From Microbispora rosea subsp. aerata (lineage in GTDB: Bacteria; Actinomycetota; Actinomycetes; Streptosporangiales; Streptosporangiaceae), in NCBI RefSeq assembly GCF_014647835.1, contig NZ_BMPY01000005.1, forward strand, positions 124,001 through 188,000: a DNA stretch of 64,000 bases, in the 5' to 3' direction. Position 1 is the first letter of the stretch. Each line of letters starts with the position of its first letter. A program made the position numbers and the translations under genes. This document shows, in pieces, positions 26,175 to 35,713 of the stretch. The notes beneath the pieces were generated by a model, which saw nothing but the letters and a program-made list of their open reading frames with translations, had not been told where the DNA came from and did no database searches.

Positions 26175-26245
26175 ACTTCATGACCTGGGAGGATGCGAGC
26201 TGTGGGCCTGCTTTTCGAGTAGTTTCGTCGACTCGGACATTTCGG
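26175..26245 (-). promoter_or_regulatory. Leader of CRISPR array 1
   Basis: The 71 bases beside the newest repeat carry, on the minus strand, CCGAAATGTC at their outer end and CAGGTCA six bases from the repeat, then AGT at the junction. The same words occur at exactly the same distances before array 2. These are probably binding sites for Cas1-Cas2 or a host factor during spacer insertion. Confidence 0.8.
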
Positions 26246-26499
26246 GCCCGCCCCGCTCCAGCCTTCGATGCTTCACCGCCTCAGCATGCCCGATGGTGCC
26301 CAAGGGGGCCAACGCGAGCGCTCGTGGCAGTGGATGTAAGCACACCTTCGCCGCATATGGAACGTAAGCGTCGATTCTATTAGTAGCACTACATTTATAA
26401 ACAATGTGGATGAAGTGGGACTATCTAACTATGTATAAATATCAATCTGATCAAGGATCTCTTGTTGAGGTGCTTGTGTAGTCAGGCGGGAGCTTAGAT
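26246..26499. other. AT-rich divergent control region between CRISPR array 1 and cas3
   Basis: From about 26365 to 26470 the sequence is strikingly AT-rich in an otherwise GC-rich chromosome, with words such as ATTTATAAACAATG and ATGTATAAATATC. It should hold the cas operon promoter (rightward; TATAAA at 26434-26439 is the best -10) and the array 1 promoter (leftward; on the minus strand TTGTTT with TAATAG 16 bases later). ACATT and AATGT flank a 7-base centre near 26391-26407 and could be an operator. AT-rich cas promoters are often silenced by nucleoid proteins (H-NS in enterobacteria, Lsr2 in actinobacteria); that is inference here. Confidence 0.5.
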
Positions 26500-29394
26500 G
26501 TGTGCATGCTCAATTCAGGGCTGTCGCATCCGTTTGTCGAAAATTTATCCAGCGCGGCGCGAGCGGTGTGGGCTAAGCATGATCGCGATAGCGACGGCTG
26601 GTTGCCGTTGTGGCGGCATATGGCTGACAGCGGGGCCGTAGCCGGGTTGTTGTGGGATGAGTGGGTCCCTGTCCGGACACGGCGGCTGTTGTCGGCCGCG
26701 CTCCCGGAGGGCGAAGCCGATGCGCGCCGCCTTCTCGTATGGTCGGCGACGACGCACGACATCGGCAAGGCGACCCCGGCCTTCGCCTGTCAGGTGGAGT
26801 TGCTTGCCGACGGCATGCGGGCCGAGGGGCTGGAGATGCCGCCCCGCAAGCAGTTTCCCGACCGGAAGTTGGCCCCGCATGGTCTCGCCGGTCTGGTTCT
26901 CCTTCAGGAGTGGCTGGTGGAGCGGTACGGCTGGCGCAAGCAGGCTGCTTTGCAGTTCGCGATCGTCGCCGGCGGCCATCACGGGGTGCCGCCGACAGCC
27001 CTGGATATCAAGGAAGTGATCGACCGCCCGCGGTTGCTCCGTACGCCGGAATGTGCATCGCTGTGGCGAGACGTCCAGTGGGAATTTCTCGACTGGTGTG
27101 CCGAACTGTGTCAGGTTCGGGAGCGGTTTCCCGAATGGCGAGAGGTGAAACTGCCGCAGCAGGCGCAGGTGCTGTTGACCGGTCTGGTCATCGTCGCCGA
27201 CTGGATTGCCAGCAATCCGGACCTTTTCCCCTATTTTCCGGACGCTCAGCACGCCAGCGAAAAGGAACGCGTCGAGGCTGCGTGGCGCGGCCTGAATCTG
27301 CCCGCGCCGTGGCGGGCGACGGATCCGGCAGACGATGTTGCTGATCTTTTTTCCGCTCGTTTCAGCTTGCCCGTCGAAGCAGAGATTCGGCCGGTGCAGC
27401 GTCGCGCCGTCGAGGTCGCGAGATCGATGGTCCGCCCGGGCCTGCTGATCGTTGAGGCTCCGATGGGTGAGGGCAAGACCGAGGCCGCCTTGGCGGTGGC
27501 GGAGGTCTTCGCCTCCCGCTCCGGAGCCGGTGGGTGCTTCGTCGCGCTGCCCACGATGGCGACGGGCAACGCGATGTTCCCTCGGCTGCTGTCGTGGCTG
27601 CGCAGGGTCTTCGCGGGGCAGGAGGGGCGGCACTCGGTGCACCTGGCGCATTCCAAGGCCGCGCTCAACGAGGCGTACGCCGACTTGGTCCGCGCCGGTC
27701 GGCGGGCGGTGCGTGGGGTCGATACCGATGGCGGCGAGGATGTGTGGCATCCGCGCAGCGATGATCGGGTCGCCTCGGCCGAGCTGATCGCGCATCAGTG
27801 GTTGCGCGGCAGGAAGAAGGCGATGCTGGCCTCCTTCGGCGTGGGGACGATCGACCAGCTCCTGTTCATGGGGCTGAAGAGCCGCCATCTCGCGCTGCGG
27901 CATCTTGCCCTGGCGGGCAAGGTCGTCGTGATCGACGAGGCGCACGCGTACGACTCCTACATGAATTCCTATCTCGACCGGGTGCTGTCGTGGCTTGGCG
28001 CGTACGGCGCGCCGGTAGTGGTGTTGTCGGCGACGCTGCCGGCCGGGCGTCGGCGTGAGCTCGCCGAGGCGTACGCGGGGACGGCCGGGTTCGCCGAGAT
28101 CGAGGCCGCGGACGGCTATCCGCTGCTCACGGCGGTCGAACAAGGCCGGCCGCCGGTGATCGAAGCGGTGCAGAGTTCCGGGCGCACGATCAATGTGCAT
28201 CTTGAGCGTCTCGACGACGACTTGCCCACGCTGGGGGATCGTCTGGCGCGGGAGCTGGCCGAAGGCGGGTGTGCTCTGGTGATCCGCAACACGGTGGACC
28301 GGGTGCTGGAGACGGCGACTTACCTGCGTGAACGGTTCGAGCATGTGACCGTCGCCCATGCTCGCTTTCTGGACCTGGACCGTTTGGCGAAGGACGCCCG
28401 GCTGCTGGAGCTGTTCGGGCCGCCGGACAAGAGCCGCGATAGACCTAAAACTGCTCATATCGTCGTAGCGAGCCAGGTCGCCGAACAGTCCTTGGACGTC
28501 GACTTCGACCTCCTCGTGTCGGACTTATGTCCGATTGACCTTTTGTTGCAGCGGATGGGGAGGCTTCACCGCCACCAACGCGGCAAGGAGCAAGCCGATC
28601 GTCCGGCACGGCTGTGGACCGCCAAATGCCTGGTGACCGGGGCGGACTGGGCGGCGGTGCCGGTCGAACCGGTGTCCGGATCCAAGCGCGTCTACCGCCT
28701 GCATGCCTTGCTGCGGTCGGCTGCCGTGCTGGAGCCCTACCTGGCGGGCACCGCCCCGACCGGCCATGTCGTCCGGCTTCCGGATGACATCAGCCCGCTC
28801 GTGCAGCGCGCCTACGGCAGCGGGCAAATCGGACCGGAGGCGTGGCAGGAGGCGATGGCCCGTGCCGGCGAGGCGCACGCGCTGCACCAGGCGAAGCAGC
28901 GCGAGAAGGCGGACGCTTTCCGGATCGGTTCCGTCGGCAGGCGCGGCCGTGCCCTTGTCGGCTGGGTGGACGCCGGCGTGGGGGACGCCGACGACACCCG
29001 CAAGGGCCGCGCCCAGGTGCGGGACACCCAGGAGTCGTTGGAGGTGCTGGTCGTTCAGCGGCGCCGGGACGGCACCTTGACCACGGTGCCGTGGCTGTCG
29101 CAAGGGCGAGGCGGCATCGAGTTGCCCACTGACGCGGCGCCCGAGCCCGAGATTGCCCGAATCGTGGCCGCGTGCGCTCTGCGGCTGCCGCACCACTTCT
29201 CGATTCCCGAGGTTATGGACCGGGCGATCGCGCAGCTGGAGGCCGACTGCATCCCGGCCTGGCAGTCGAAGGAGAGCCACTGGCTGGCCGGAGAGCTGAT
29301 CCTCATGCTCGACGAAAACTGTCGGACCCACCTGGCAGGCTACGCCCTGCGTTACTCCCCCGAGGACGGTCTGAAGGTGACTGATGCCCGCTGA
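26500..29394 (+). CDS. cas3: CRISPR-associated helicase/nuclease Cas3 (type I-E)
   Basis: Recruited to target-bound Cascade, it nicks and unwinds the non-target strand. The 964-residue protein has an N-terminal HD nuclease (His40, His86-Asp87 in THDIGK, then GGHHG near 168) and an SF2 helicase with Walker A APMGEGKT at about 319-326 and the DEAH box at 479-482. The C-terminal helicase motif ASQVAEQSLDVDFDLLVSDL and the arginine-finger region QRMGRLHRHQR are present, so it looks catalytically complete. GTG at 26500 follows GGGAG with 7-base spacing; ATG at 26506 is the alternative. It overlaps cse1 by 11 bases, making all eight cas genes one transcript. Confidence 0.97.
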   Translation: MCMLNSGLSHPFVENLSSAARAVWAKHDRDSDGWLPLWRHMADSGAVAGLLWDEWVPVRTRRLLSAALPEGEADARRLLVWSATTHDIGKATPAFACQVELLADGMRAEGLEMPPRKQFPDRKLAPHGLAGLVLLQEWLVERYGWRKQAALQFAIVAGGHHGVPPTALDIKEVIDRPRLLRTPECASLWRDVQWEFLDWCAELCQVRERFPEWREVKLPQQAQVLLTGLVIVADWIASNPDLFPYFPDAQHASEKERVEAAWRGLNLPAPWRATDPADDVADLFSARFSLPVEAEIRPVQRRAVEVARSMVRPGLLIVEAPMGEGKTEAALAVAEVFASRSGAGGCFVALPTMATGNAMFPRLLSWLRRVFAGQEGRHSVHLAHSKAALNEAYADLVRAGRRAVRGVDTDGGEDVWHPRSDDRVASAELIAHQWLRGRKKAMLASFGVGTIDQLLFMGLKSRHLALRHLALAGKVVVIDEAHAYDSYMNSYLDRVLSWLGAYGAPVVVLSATLPAGRRRELAEAYAGTAGFAEIEAADGYPLLTAVEQGRPPVIEAVQSSGRTINVHLERLDDDLPTLGDRLARELAEGGCALVIRNTVDRVLETATYLRERFEHVTVAHARFLDLDRLAKDARLLELFGPPDKSRDRPKTAHIVVASQVAEQSLDVDFDLLVSDLCPIDLLLQRMGRLHRHQRGKEQADRPARLWTAKCLVTGADWAAVPVEPVSGSKRVYRLHALLRSAAVLEPYLAGTAPTGHVVRLPDDISPLVQRAYGSGQIGPEAWQEAMARAGEAHALHQAKQREKADAFRIGSVGRRGRALVGWVDAGVGDADDTRKGRAQVRDTQESLEVLVVQRRRDGTLTTVPWLSQGRGGIELPTDAAPEPEIARIVAACALRLPHHFSIPEVMDRAIAQLEADCIPAWQSKESHWLAGELILMLDENCRTHLAGYALRYSPEDGLKVTDAR

Positions 29395-31042
29395 TCCGTC
29401 GTTCGACCTGACGCGGTGCCGCTGGCTCCCCGTCCGCATGCGCGACGGCACCGAGACCGAGCTGTCTTTACGAGAGCTCTTTGAGCAGGCCGCGAATGTG
29501 CAGAGGCTGGTGGGTGACGTCCCCACGCAGGAGTTCGCCCTGCTGCGACTGCTGCTGGCGATCACGCATGACGCGATCAAGGGGCCGGTCGACCTGGATC
29601 ACTGGCAGGAGCTGTGGGACGGCGGCCTGCCGGTCAAGGAGATCTCCGCTTACCTGGACGAGCACCGGCACCGCTTCGATCTGCTGCACCCCACCGAGCC
29701 CTTCCTGCAGTGCGCTCGCCTGGAGGTCGCCGGTGAGGCGGGCTCGCTGGACCGCCTCGTCGCCGACGTCCCCAACGGCGCGCCGTTCTTCACGATGCGT
29801 GCCCGTGGCACGCCCCGGCTCGGCTTCGCCGAGGCCGCCCGCTGGGTGGTGCACGCGCACGCTTTCGACACCTCCGGCATCAAGACCGGCGCCAAGGGCG
29901 ACCCGAGAGTCAAGAACGGCAAGGTCTATCCCCTCGGCGTCGGCTGGGCCGGCAACCTCGGGGGCGTTCTCGTGGAAGGCGACACCCTGAGCGAGACGCT
30001 GCTGCTCAACCTGATCGCCTTCGACACCGACAACCTGCGGACCGACCCCGATCGAGATCTCCCGGCGTGGCGTCATCCGTCCCCGGGGCCTGGTGAGCTG
30101 GATCCGCTGGAGCTGAGCAGGCGCCCGGCGGGAGTGCGGGACCTGTACACCTGGCAGTCCCGGCGGGTGCGGCTGATCTACGACGCGGACGGCGTCACCG
30201 GCGCGATCCTCGCCTACGGCGACCCGCTCGCCCCGCACAACATGCACCAGCGCGAGCCCATGACCGGATGGCGGCGCAGCCCGGCTCAGGAGAAGAAGCT
30301 GGGCCGGGCCCAGGTGTACTTGCCGCGTGAGCACGATCCCAGCCGGAGCGCCTGGCGGGGGCTCGGCGCCTTGATCGCTGGCCGCGCCCCCGGCGGAGAG
30401 CAGCGCGGGGAGGCCGCCGCCATCGTGAGGCCGCGCATCCTCGATTGGGCCGCCCGTCTCAGTGTCGAAGGCGACCTGCCCGCCTCCTTTCTGATCCGGA
30501 CGCACCTGTTCGGCGCCGTGTACGGCACGCAGCAGTCGGTCATCGACGAGATCATCGACGACTCCGTCACCATGCCGATCGTGCTGCTGCACCGGGAAGA
30601 CCAACGGCTGGGGCAAGCGGCCATAGACGCGGTCGCCGACGCCGAGGCGGCGGTGAGCGCGCTGGGCGATTTCGCCGCCGACCTCGCCCTCGCCGCCGGG
30701 GCCGAGACCGAACCACCCAAGGAGGCGGCACGGCATCTCGCCTTCGCCGCCCTCGATGGACCGTTCCGCACCTGGCTGGCCGGCCTACGTTCGCAGGACG
30801 ACCCGAACGGAGCGCGCGCGGCCTGGCAGCGGCAGGCACACGACATCATCAGGCGGCTTGGCCGCGAGGTGCTGCGCGACGCCGGCGACGCCGCATGGGA
30901 TGGCCGCGTGATCCACACCAAGCAGGGCCAGGAGCGGTGGCTGAACGCGCCGTGGGCGGAGCGAAGCTTTCAGAACAGGTTGCGCCTTGCGCTGCCGCTG
31001 GCCGCTGCAGGCGATACCGATGAACCGGAGGCACGGACATGA
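29384..31042 (+). CDS. casA: Cascade large subunit Cse1 (CasA/Cas8e)
   Basis: The large subunit recognises the PAM and recruits Cas3. The 552-residue length is normal. Typical stretches are FDLTRCRWLPVRMRDGTETE, LLRLLLAITHDAI, HPTEPFLQ and a central PHNMHQREPMTGWRRSP region. The C-terminal part is the four-helix bundle (from about 440). It overlaps cas3 by 11 bases and cse2 by 4 bases. Confidence 0.95.
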   Translation: MPADPSFDLTRCRWLPVRMRDGTETELSLRELFEQAANVQRLVGDVPTQEFALLRLLLAITHDAIKGPVDLDHWQELWDGGLPVKEISAYLDEHRHRFDLLHPTEPFLQCARLEVAGEAGSLDRLVADVPNGAPFFTMRARGTPRLGFAEAARWVVHAHAFDTSGIKTGAKGDPRVKNGKVYPLGVGWAGNLGGVLVEGDTLSETLLLNLIAFDTDNLRTDPDRDLPAWRHPSPGPGELDPLELSRRPAGVRDLYTWQSRRVRLIYDADGVTGAILAYGDPLAPHNMHQREPMTGWRRSPAQEKKLGRAQVYLPREHDPSRSAWRGLGALIAGRAPGGEQRGEAAAIVRPRILDWAARLSVEGDLPASFLIRTHLFGAVYGTQQSVIDEIIDDSVTMPIVLLHREDQRLGQAAIDAVADAEAAVSALGDFAADLALAAGAETEPPKEAARHLAFAALDGPFRTWLAGLRSQDDPNGARAAWQRQAHDIIRRLGREVLRDAGDAAWDGRVIHTKQGQERWLNAPWAERSFQNRLRLALPLAAAGDTDEPEART

Positions 31043-31701
31043 CCTCACCCACCCCTACCGTGCAGCGTTCCCCGGGCGAAGTGGTCGGCGAGGTCGCGGG
31101 CGCGTACGTCGCCGAACTGCAGGCGGGATACATCGCCGACCACAGTGCGGCGGTCGCCGCCCTGGCGAGGCTGCGACGCGGCGCCGGCAGACTCCCCGCG
31201 GACGCGCCCGACCTGTGGGGCGTCGCCGGCATCGAGCGGCTGTATGGCGAGCAGGGGCTGAGCGAGCGAGATTCCGAACAGGTGAGGGACAGGGCCGAGT
31301 CGGCCCTGTTCGTGGCGGTGACCCTGTACGCGTTGCACCAGCAGTCGCGTAGGACGGACAGGATGCACCGTCCGCGGGCGAACCTGGGCGCCGCCGTCCG
31401 CCAGTTGATGCCCAAGGGCGGGATCGATGAGCCGATCCGGCGTCGCTTCGTCCGCGCGGGCACCGCGACCTCTCTCGACGCGCTCGCCTACCGGCTGCGG
31501 GAGATCGTCTCCCTGCTGCGCGGTGCCTCCATCCCGCTGGATTACGGCCTGCTCGCCCGGCAGCTGTATCAGGCCCAGCAGCCCGACGGGCTGCGCCAGG
31601 TCCGCCAGAGCTGGGGACGGGCGTTCCACGCCTACCGCGCCCCCGACTCTTCCGACGGCTCCCCGGTGAGCGACGACGACTCGACCGACAAGGACATGTG
31701 A
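31039..31701 (+). CDS. casB: Cascade small subunit Cse2 (CasB)
   Basis: Two copies of this subunit stabilise the R-loop in Cascade. The 220-residue all-helical protein has the conserved arginine-rich surface (LARLRRGAGRLP, RRRFVRAGTATSLDALAYRL) and ends with WGRAFHAYR plus an acidic tail. ATGA overlap with cse1 and a TGATG junction with cas7 show translational coupling. Confidence 0.94.
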   Translation: MTSPTPTVQRSPGEVVGEVAGAYVAELQAGYIADHSAAVAALARLRRGAGRLPADAPDLWGVAGIERLYGEQGLSERDSEQVRDRAESALFVAVTLYALHQQSRRTDRMHRPRANLGAAVRQLMPKGGIDEPIRRRFVRAGTATSLDALAYRLREIVSLLRGASIPLDYGLLARQLYQAQQPDGLRQVRQSWGRAFHAYRAPDSSDGSPVSDDDSTDKDM

Positions 31702-32897
31702 TGACACGCACCATCGTGGAAGTGCACGCCCTGCAGACCGTGCCCCCCAGTTGCCTCAACCGGGACGACACCGGCACCCCCAAAAGCGCGGTGTACGGCG
31801 GAGTGCGCAGGGCCAGGGTCTCCAGCCAGGCGTGGAAGCGCGCCACCCGGCGAGCGTTCCACGAGCGCCTGGACCCGGCCGAGCTGGGGGTCCGCACCCG
31901 CCGGGTGGCCGAAGTCCTCGCGGAGCACATCGCCGAACTGGACGGCTCGATCGAGCAGGCCCAGGCGTGGAAGCTGGCCGCCGAGGCGATCCAGACGGCG
32001 ACCGGATCCAAGATCGAGGTGCCCAAGCGCAAGGCGAACGCGGCCAAGGACGACCCGGAGGCGGCGGCACCGGAGTCGAAGTATCTGATGTTCCTCAGCG
32101 CCCACCAGCTGCGGGGCCTGGCCGAGCTCGCGGTCAAGGCGCACGGCGCCGGTCCGGACTTCTTCAAGGACAAGGCCAACAAGGAACGCGCCCGCCAGAT
32201 CGCCAACACCCGGCACTCGGTCGACATCGCCCTGTTCGGCCGGATGGTGGCCGACGGCGCCGACATCAACGTCGACGCCGCCGCACAGGTCGCCCACGCC
32301 CTCAGCGTGCACCGGGTGGACGTCGAGTCCGACTACTACACCGCGGTCGACGACTACAAGGAGCGCGAGGACGACGACCGGGGCGCGAGCATGATCGGAA
32401 CGGTCGAGTTCAACTCCGCCACCCTCTACCGCTACGCCGCGCTCGACGTGGACCTGCTGCGCGCCAACCTCGGCAAAGGGCTGCGCGAAGACGAGCCGCT
32501 AACCGAGCCGGTGCGTCGCGCCACCGAGGCGTTCGTCGAGTGCTTCCTGACCTCGGTGCCCACCGGAAAGATCAATACCTTCGGCAACCACACATTGCCC
32601 GACGCGGTGGTCGTGAAGCTGCGCACCTCACGGCCCATCAACTGCGTGGCGGCCTTCGAAGAGCCCTGCCGGGCCGAGCCGGAAGTGGGCGGCCACATGC
32701 GGCAGGCGTGCGAGCGGCTGGCCGCGTACATCCCCGACGTCGAACGCGCCTACGGCATCTCCCAGGACGATCCGACCTGGGTGCTACGGGTGGGCCGGAG
32801 CACGGAGGCCTTGGCCGGTCTCGGCGCCGAGCTGTCCCTGCCGGAGCTGGTGGCTGAGGTCGGCGCGGAGGTCTCCCGCAGGCAGGGCGGCGAATGA
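31701..32897 (+). CDS. cas7e: Cascade backbone subunit Cas7e (CasC/Cse4)
   Basis: Six copies form the crRNA-binding backbone. The protein of 398 residues has an RRM-like core: VEVHALQTVPPSCLNRDDTG, KSAVYGGVRRARVSSQAWKR (the thumb/loop region), ADGADINVDAAAQVAHALSV and GKINTFGNHTLPDAVVVKLR near the C-terminus. ATG at 31701 has AAGGA with good spacing; GTG at 31698 would add one residue. Confidence 0.96.
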   Translation: MTRTIVEVHALQTVPPSCLNRDDTGTPKSAVYGGVRRARVSSQAWKRATRRAFHERLDPAELGVRTRRVAEVLAEHIAELDGSIEQAQAWKLAAEAIQTATGSKIEVPKRKANAAKDDPEAAAPESKYLMFLSAHQLRGLAELAVKAHGAGPDFFKDKANKERARQIANTRHSVDIALFGRMVADGADINVDAAAQVAHALSVHRVDVESDYYTAVDDYKEREDDDRGASMIGTVEFNSATLYRYAALDVDLLRANLGKGLREDEPLTEPVRRATEAFVECFLTSVPTGKINTFGNHTLPDAVVVKLRTSRPINCVAAFEEPCRAEPEVGGHMRQACERLAAYIPDVERAYGISQDDPTWVLRVGRSTEALAGLGAELSLPELVAEVGAEVSRRQGGE

Positions 32898-33610
32898 GCG
32901 TCCTGCTGATGCAGCTCGCCGGGCCCTTGCAGGCGTGGGGTTCCTCCTCCCGCTTCGCCCGCCGTTCCACCGAGGCCGCCCCCACCAAGAGCGGGGTGAT
33001 CGGGCTTCTCGCCGCCGCGCAGGGCCGTCTGCGTGCCGATGACGTCGCCGACTTGGCCGCGCTGCGCTTCGGTGTGCGGATCGACCAGCCCGGCACGCTA
33101 CTGCGCGATTTTCACACCGCTCACCACTTCGACACCGGTGCGGCCATGCCGGTGTCGGAGCGGTACTACCTCGCCGACGCGGTCTTCGTCGCGGGTGTCG
33201 AAGGCGAGCAGGGCCTGATGGAGGAGCTGCATCGGGCGCTGCGCGATCCGGTCTTCCTCCCCTATCTCGGGCGCCGCTCCTGCCCGCCGTCCCGGCCCAT
33301 CGACCTGGGCGTGTGGCACCATCTCACTCTTGAGGATGCGCTCGCCCAGCAGGAGTGGCGGGCATCCCGTTGGCACCAGCTGCGTCGCAGAAACGAACAG
33401 CACGTCGACCTGGAAGCGCTGATCGAAGCCACCTCGGCGGACGGTCCCGTCGACACCCTGCGCGATCAGCCGTTGAGCTTCGACCCGATGCACCGCCGCT
33501 ACGCCCTGCGCGGCGTCCGGCGGATCCTCATCCCGGGGGTGCCCAACCCTGCCGCACGCGTTCCGGTCCCACCGGACCACGACCCGACCTCCGTCCTGCG
33601 AGGCGCCTGA
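32894..33610 (+). CDS. cas5e: Cascade subunit Cas5e (CasD)
   Basis: Binds the 5' handle of the crRNA at the foot of Cascade. The 238-residue protein starts with the family motif LLMQLAGPLQAWGSSSRFARR, followed by APTKSGVIGLLAAAQG and RDFHTAHH, then a glycine-rich MHRRYALRGVRRILIPG segment. ATGA overlap with cas7e and a TGATG junction with cas6e. Confidence 0.95.
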   Translation: MSVLLMQLAGPLQAWGSSSRFARRSTEAAPTKSGVIGLLAAAQGRLRADDVADLAALRFGVRIDQPGTLLRDFHTAHHFDTGAAMPVSERYYLADAVFVAGVEGEQGLMEELHRALRDPVFLPYLGRRSCPPSRPIDLGVWHHLTLEDALAQQEWRASRWHQLRRRNEQHVDLEALIEATSADGPVDTLRDQPLSFDPMHRRYALRGVRRILIPGVPNPAARVPVPPDHDPTSVLRGA

Positions 33611-34299
33611 TGTATCTCACCCGCTTCCGCGTCAACACCGCACGCGTCGGCGCCCGGCGGCTGCTGTCCTCCCCGCAGCGGATGCACGCCGCGGTGATGT
33701 CGTCCTTCGCGGAGATTCCGCCGCCGGCCGGGCAGGGGCCCCGCGTTTTGTGGCGCATCGACCACGACAGCCGTGCCGCGACTTACCTCTACATCGTCAG
33801 CCCCGCCAAGCCCGACCTCACACACCTCGTGGAACAAGCCGGCTGGCCGGAAACCGGCCGCTGGGAAACCTTCGACTACGGGCCTTTCCTCGACCGGCTG
33901 GCCGTCGGCCAGCGGTGGGCCTTCCGGCTGACCGCCAATCCCGTCCACACCGCCCGCCGTACGGACGACGAACCCACCAAGATCACGGCGCACGTCGGAG
34001 TACGGCACCAGATGGGCTGGCTCCTGCGACGGCAGGAAAAGGCCGGCTTCCGTGTGCTTGAGAAAGCCCCCGAACGTCAACTGATCCCCGAACGGGACCG
34101 CCACGAGCTCATCGTCCACAACCGGCGGGAACTCGTTTTTGGCAAGGCCGGCCAGAGCAAGCCGGTCACCTTGGTCTCCGTCACTTTCGACGGACGTCTG
34201 GAGGTGACCGACCCCGCCGCCCTTCGACGTACCCTCACGCACGGCCTGGGTAAGGCGAAGGGCTACGGCTGCGGGCTGATGACCCTCGCCGAGGCGTAA
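33610..34299 (+). CDS. cas6e: CRISPR pre-crRNA endoribonuclease Cas6e (CasE/Cse3)
   Basis: Cuts the pre-crRNA at the base of the repeat hairpin and stays bound to the 3' end. The 229-residue protein begins MYLTRFRVNTARVGARRLLS. The His for catalysis is in QRMHAAVMSSF (His26-equivalent). The C-terminal glycine-rich loop LGKAKGYGCGLMTLAE is diagnostic. Both arrays have repeats with the same strong CCCCGCG hairpin, so one enzyme can process both. It overlaps cas5e by one base. Confidence 0.95.
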   Translation: MYLTRFRVNTARVGARRLLSSPQRMHAAVMSSFAEIPPPAGQGPRVLWRIDHDSRAATYLYIVSPAKPDLTHLVEQAGWPETGRWETFDYGPFLDRLAVGQRWAFRLTANPVHTARRTDDEPTKITAHVGVRHQMGWLLRRQEKAGFRVLEKAPERQLIPERDRHELIVHNRRELVFGKAGQSKPVTLVSVTFDGRLEVTDPAALRRTLTHGLGKAKGYGCGLMTLAEA

Positions 34300-34302
34300 G
34301 TC

Positions 34303-35265
34303 ATGGCGACAGTAGGCCGACGAGGAGCCTCCTCACCTCGCGAACTCACTCGCATGAGTGATCGAATCTCCTTCGTCTACCTCGAACGCTGCACCTTGCA
34401 CCGCGAGGACAACGCCATCACCGCTGAGGACGCCAACGGCATTGTCCATATCCCCTCCGCCACCATCGGAACCCTGCTGCTGGGTCCCGGCACCAGGGTC
34501 ACCCACCAGGCGATGAGCGTCCTCGGGGACAGCGGGGCGGGAGTCGTCTGGGTGGGTGAGCATGGCGTGCGCTTCTATTCCGGTGGTCGATCCCTCAATC
34601 GCTCCTCCACCTTCGTGGAAGCGCAAGCCACAAAATGGGCCAACCGGCGCACCCGCCTGGAAGTCGCGCGCGAGATGTACCGCATGCGCTTTCCGAAGGA
34701 AAATGTCGATGGTCTCACTCGGAACGAGCTTCTCGGACGGGAAGGCCGTCGGGTCAAAGAGTGCTATCGCGCTCAAGCCGCACGCGTCGGCATCCCCTGG
34801 AACGGGCGCGTCTACACCCCCGGCGCATTCGACTCGGGTGACCCCGTCAACCAGGCGGTCACCGCAGCCGCCCAATGCATGTACGGCATCGCCCAGACCA
34901 CCGTGCACGCCCTGGGCTGCGCTCCCGGCCTCGGTTTCATCCACTCCGGCCACGAACTGGCCTTCGTACTGGACATCGCCGATCTATACAAGACCGAGAT
35001 TGCCTTGCCGATCGCCTTCGATGTCGCCGCACAAAGCCCGGAAGACGTCGGCTCTCGCACCCGTCGCGCCGTTCGCGATCACGTGAACAAGATCGGCCTC
35101 TTGCGGCGATGCGTGCAGGACATCAAGCATCTCCTTTTGGATGACGGGCAAGGCGATGACCCCACCGGGAACGACATCGACCGAGTCACGCTCCAAGGTG
35201 ACCACGGTCTGGAGCTTGAGGCCGGCCGTAACTATGACGGCGACTATTACGAGGTGGACTGGTGA
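34303..35265 (+). CDS. cas1e: CRISPR adaptation integrase Cas1 (type I-E)
   Basis: Integrates new spacers at the leader end with Cas2. The 320-residue protein contains the metal-binding residues of the family: Glu in LLGREGRRVKE, His in GLGFIHSGHELAF and the Asp pair in LDIADLYK. ATG at 34303 lies three bases after cas6e; ATG 51 bases later (MSDRISFVYLERCTL) matches the usual family N-terminus and may be the real start. The C-terminal tail after about residue 285 is acidic and less conserved. Confidence 0.95.
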   Translation: MATVGRRGASSPRELTRMSDRISFVYLERCTLHREDNAITAEDANGIVHIPSATIGTLLLGPGTRVTHQAMSVLGDSGAGVVWVGEHGVRFYSGGRSLNRSSTFVEAQATKWANRRTRLEVAREMYRMRFPKENVDGLTRNELLGREGRRVKECYRAQAARVGIPWNGRVYTPGAFDSGDPVNQAVTAAAQCMYGIAQTTVHALGCAPGLGFIHSGHELAFVLDIADLYKTEIALPIAFDVAAQSPEDVGSRTRRAVRDHVNKIGLLRRCVQDIKHLLLDDGQGDDPTGNDIDRVTLQGDHGLELEAGRNYDGDYYEVDW

Positions 35266-35609
35266 CGGTCATCGTCCTTACCCGTTGTCCTGCCGGCCTG
35301 CGCGGTTTCCTCACCCGATGGCTGATGGAAATCTCGCCCGGCGTCTTCATCGGCGGCCCTTCCGCACGTATTCGGGAAGCGCTGTGGAACGAAGTGCAGC
35401 ACTACGCCGACACCGGTCGCGCCCTTCTCGCCTACACCACAGACAACGAGCAAGGCTTCACCTTCGAGACCTACGACCACAAGTGGCATCCGGTTGATCA
35501 CGAGGGACTCATCCTGATACGGCGTCCCAAAGACGAACCAGTCGTAAGTGCCGCACCGGTTCCCTCTGGCTGGAGCAAGGCCGCAAAACGCCGCCGCTAC
35601 GGCCGCTGA
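35262..35609 (+). CDS. cas2e: CRISPR adaptation protein Cas2 (type I-E)
   Basis: The dimeric central subunit of the Cas1-Cas2 integrase. The 115-residue protein has the I-E pattern: MTVIVLTRCPAGLRGFLTRW, the EISPGVFIGGPSARIREALW stretch and TTDNEQGFTFETYDHKWHP. A basic C-terminal tail (AAKRRRYGR) follows. GTG overlaps the cas1 stop (GTGA). Array 2 begins 175 bases downstream. Confidence 0.95.
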   Translation: MTVIVLTRCPAGLRGFLTRWLMEISPGVFIGGPSARIREALWNEVQHYADTGRALLAYTTDNEQGFTFETYDHKWHPVDHEGLILIRRPKDEPVVSAAPVPSGWSKAAKRRRYGR

Positions 35610-35713
35610 GGCTTGGCTATGCCGGGTAGAAAAACCGCATATACAACTCCGCAGGCCGGTGTCAGCGTCGGACTACCTGGCCGTGGCATTCTGCAGCAGG
35701 AGTAGGAGAGTGT

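Noticed and set aside
26175-26245. Reading the bases after the last repeat of array 1 as a further spacer
   Set aside because: They match the array 2 leader at fixed positions and no repeat follows, so this is leader.
25613-26383. Open frames running through CRISPR array 1 with repeated Pro/Arg/Ala peptides
   Set aside because: They translate the repeats; the regular 28-29 base repeats with 32-base spacers explain the sequence.
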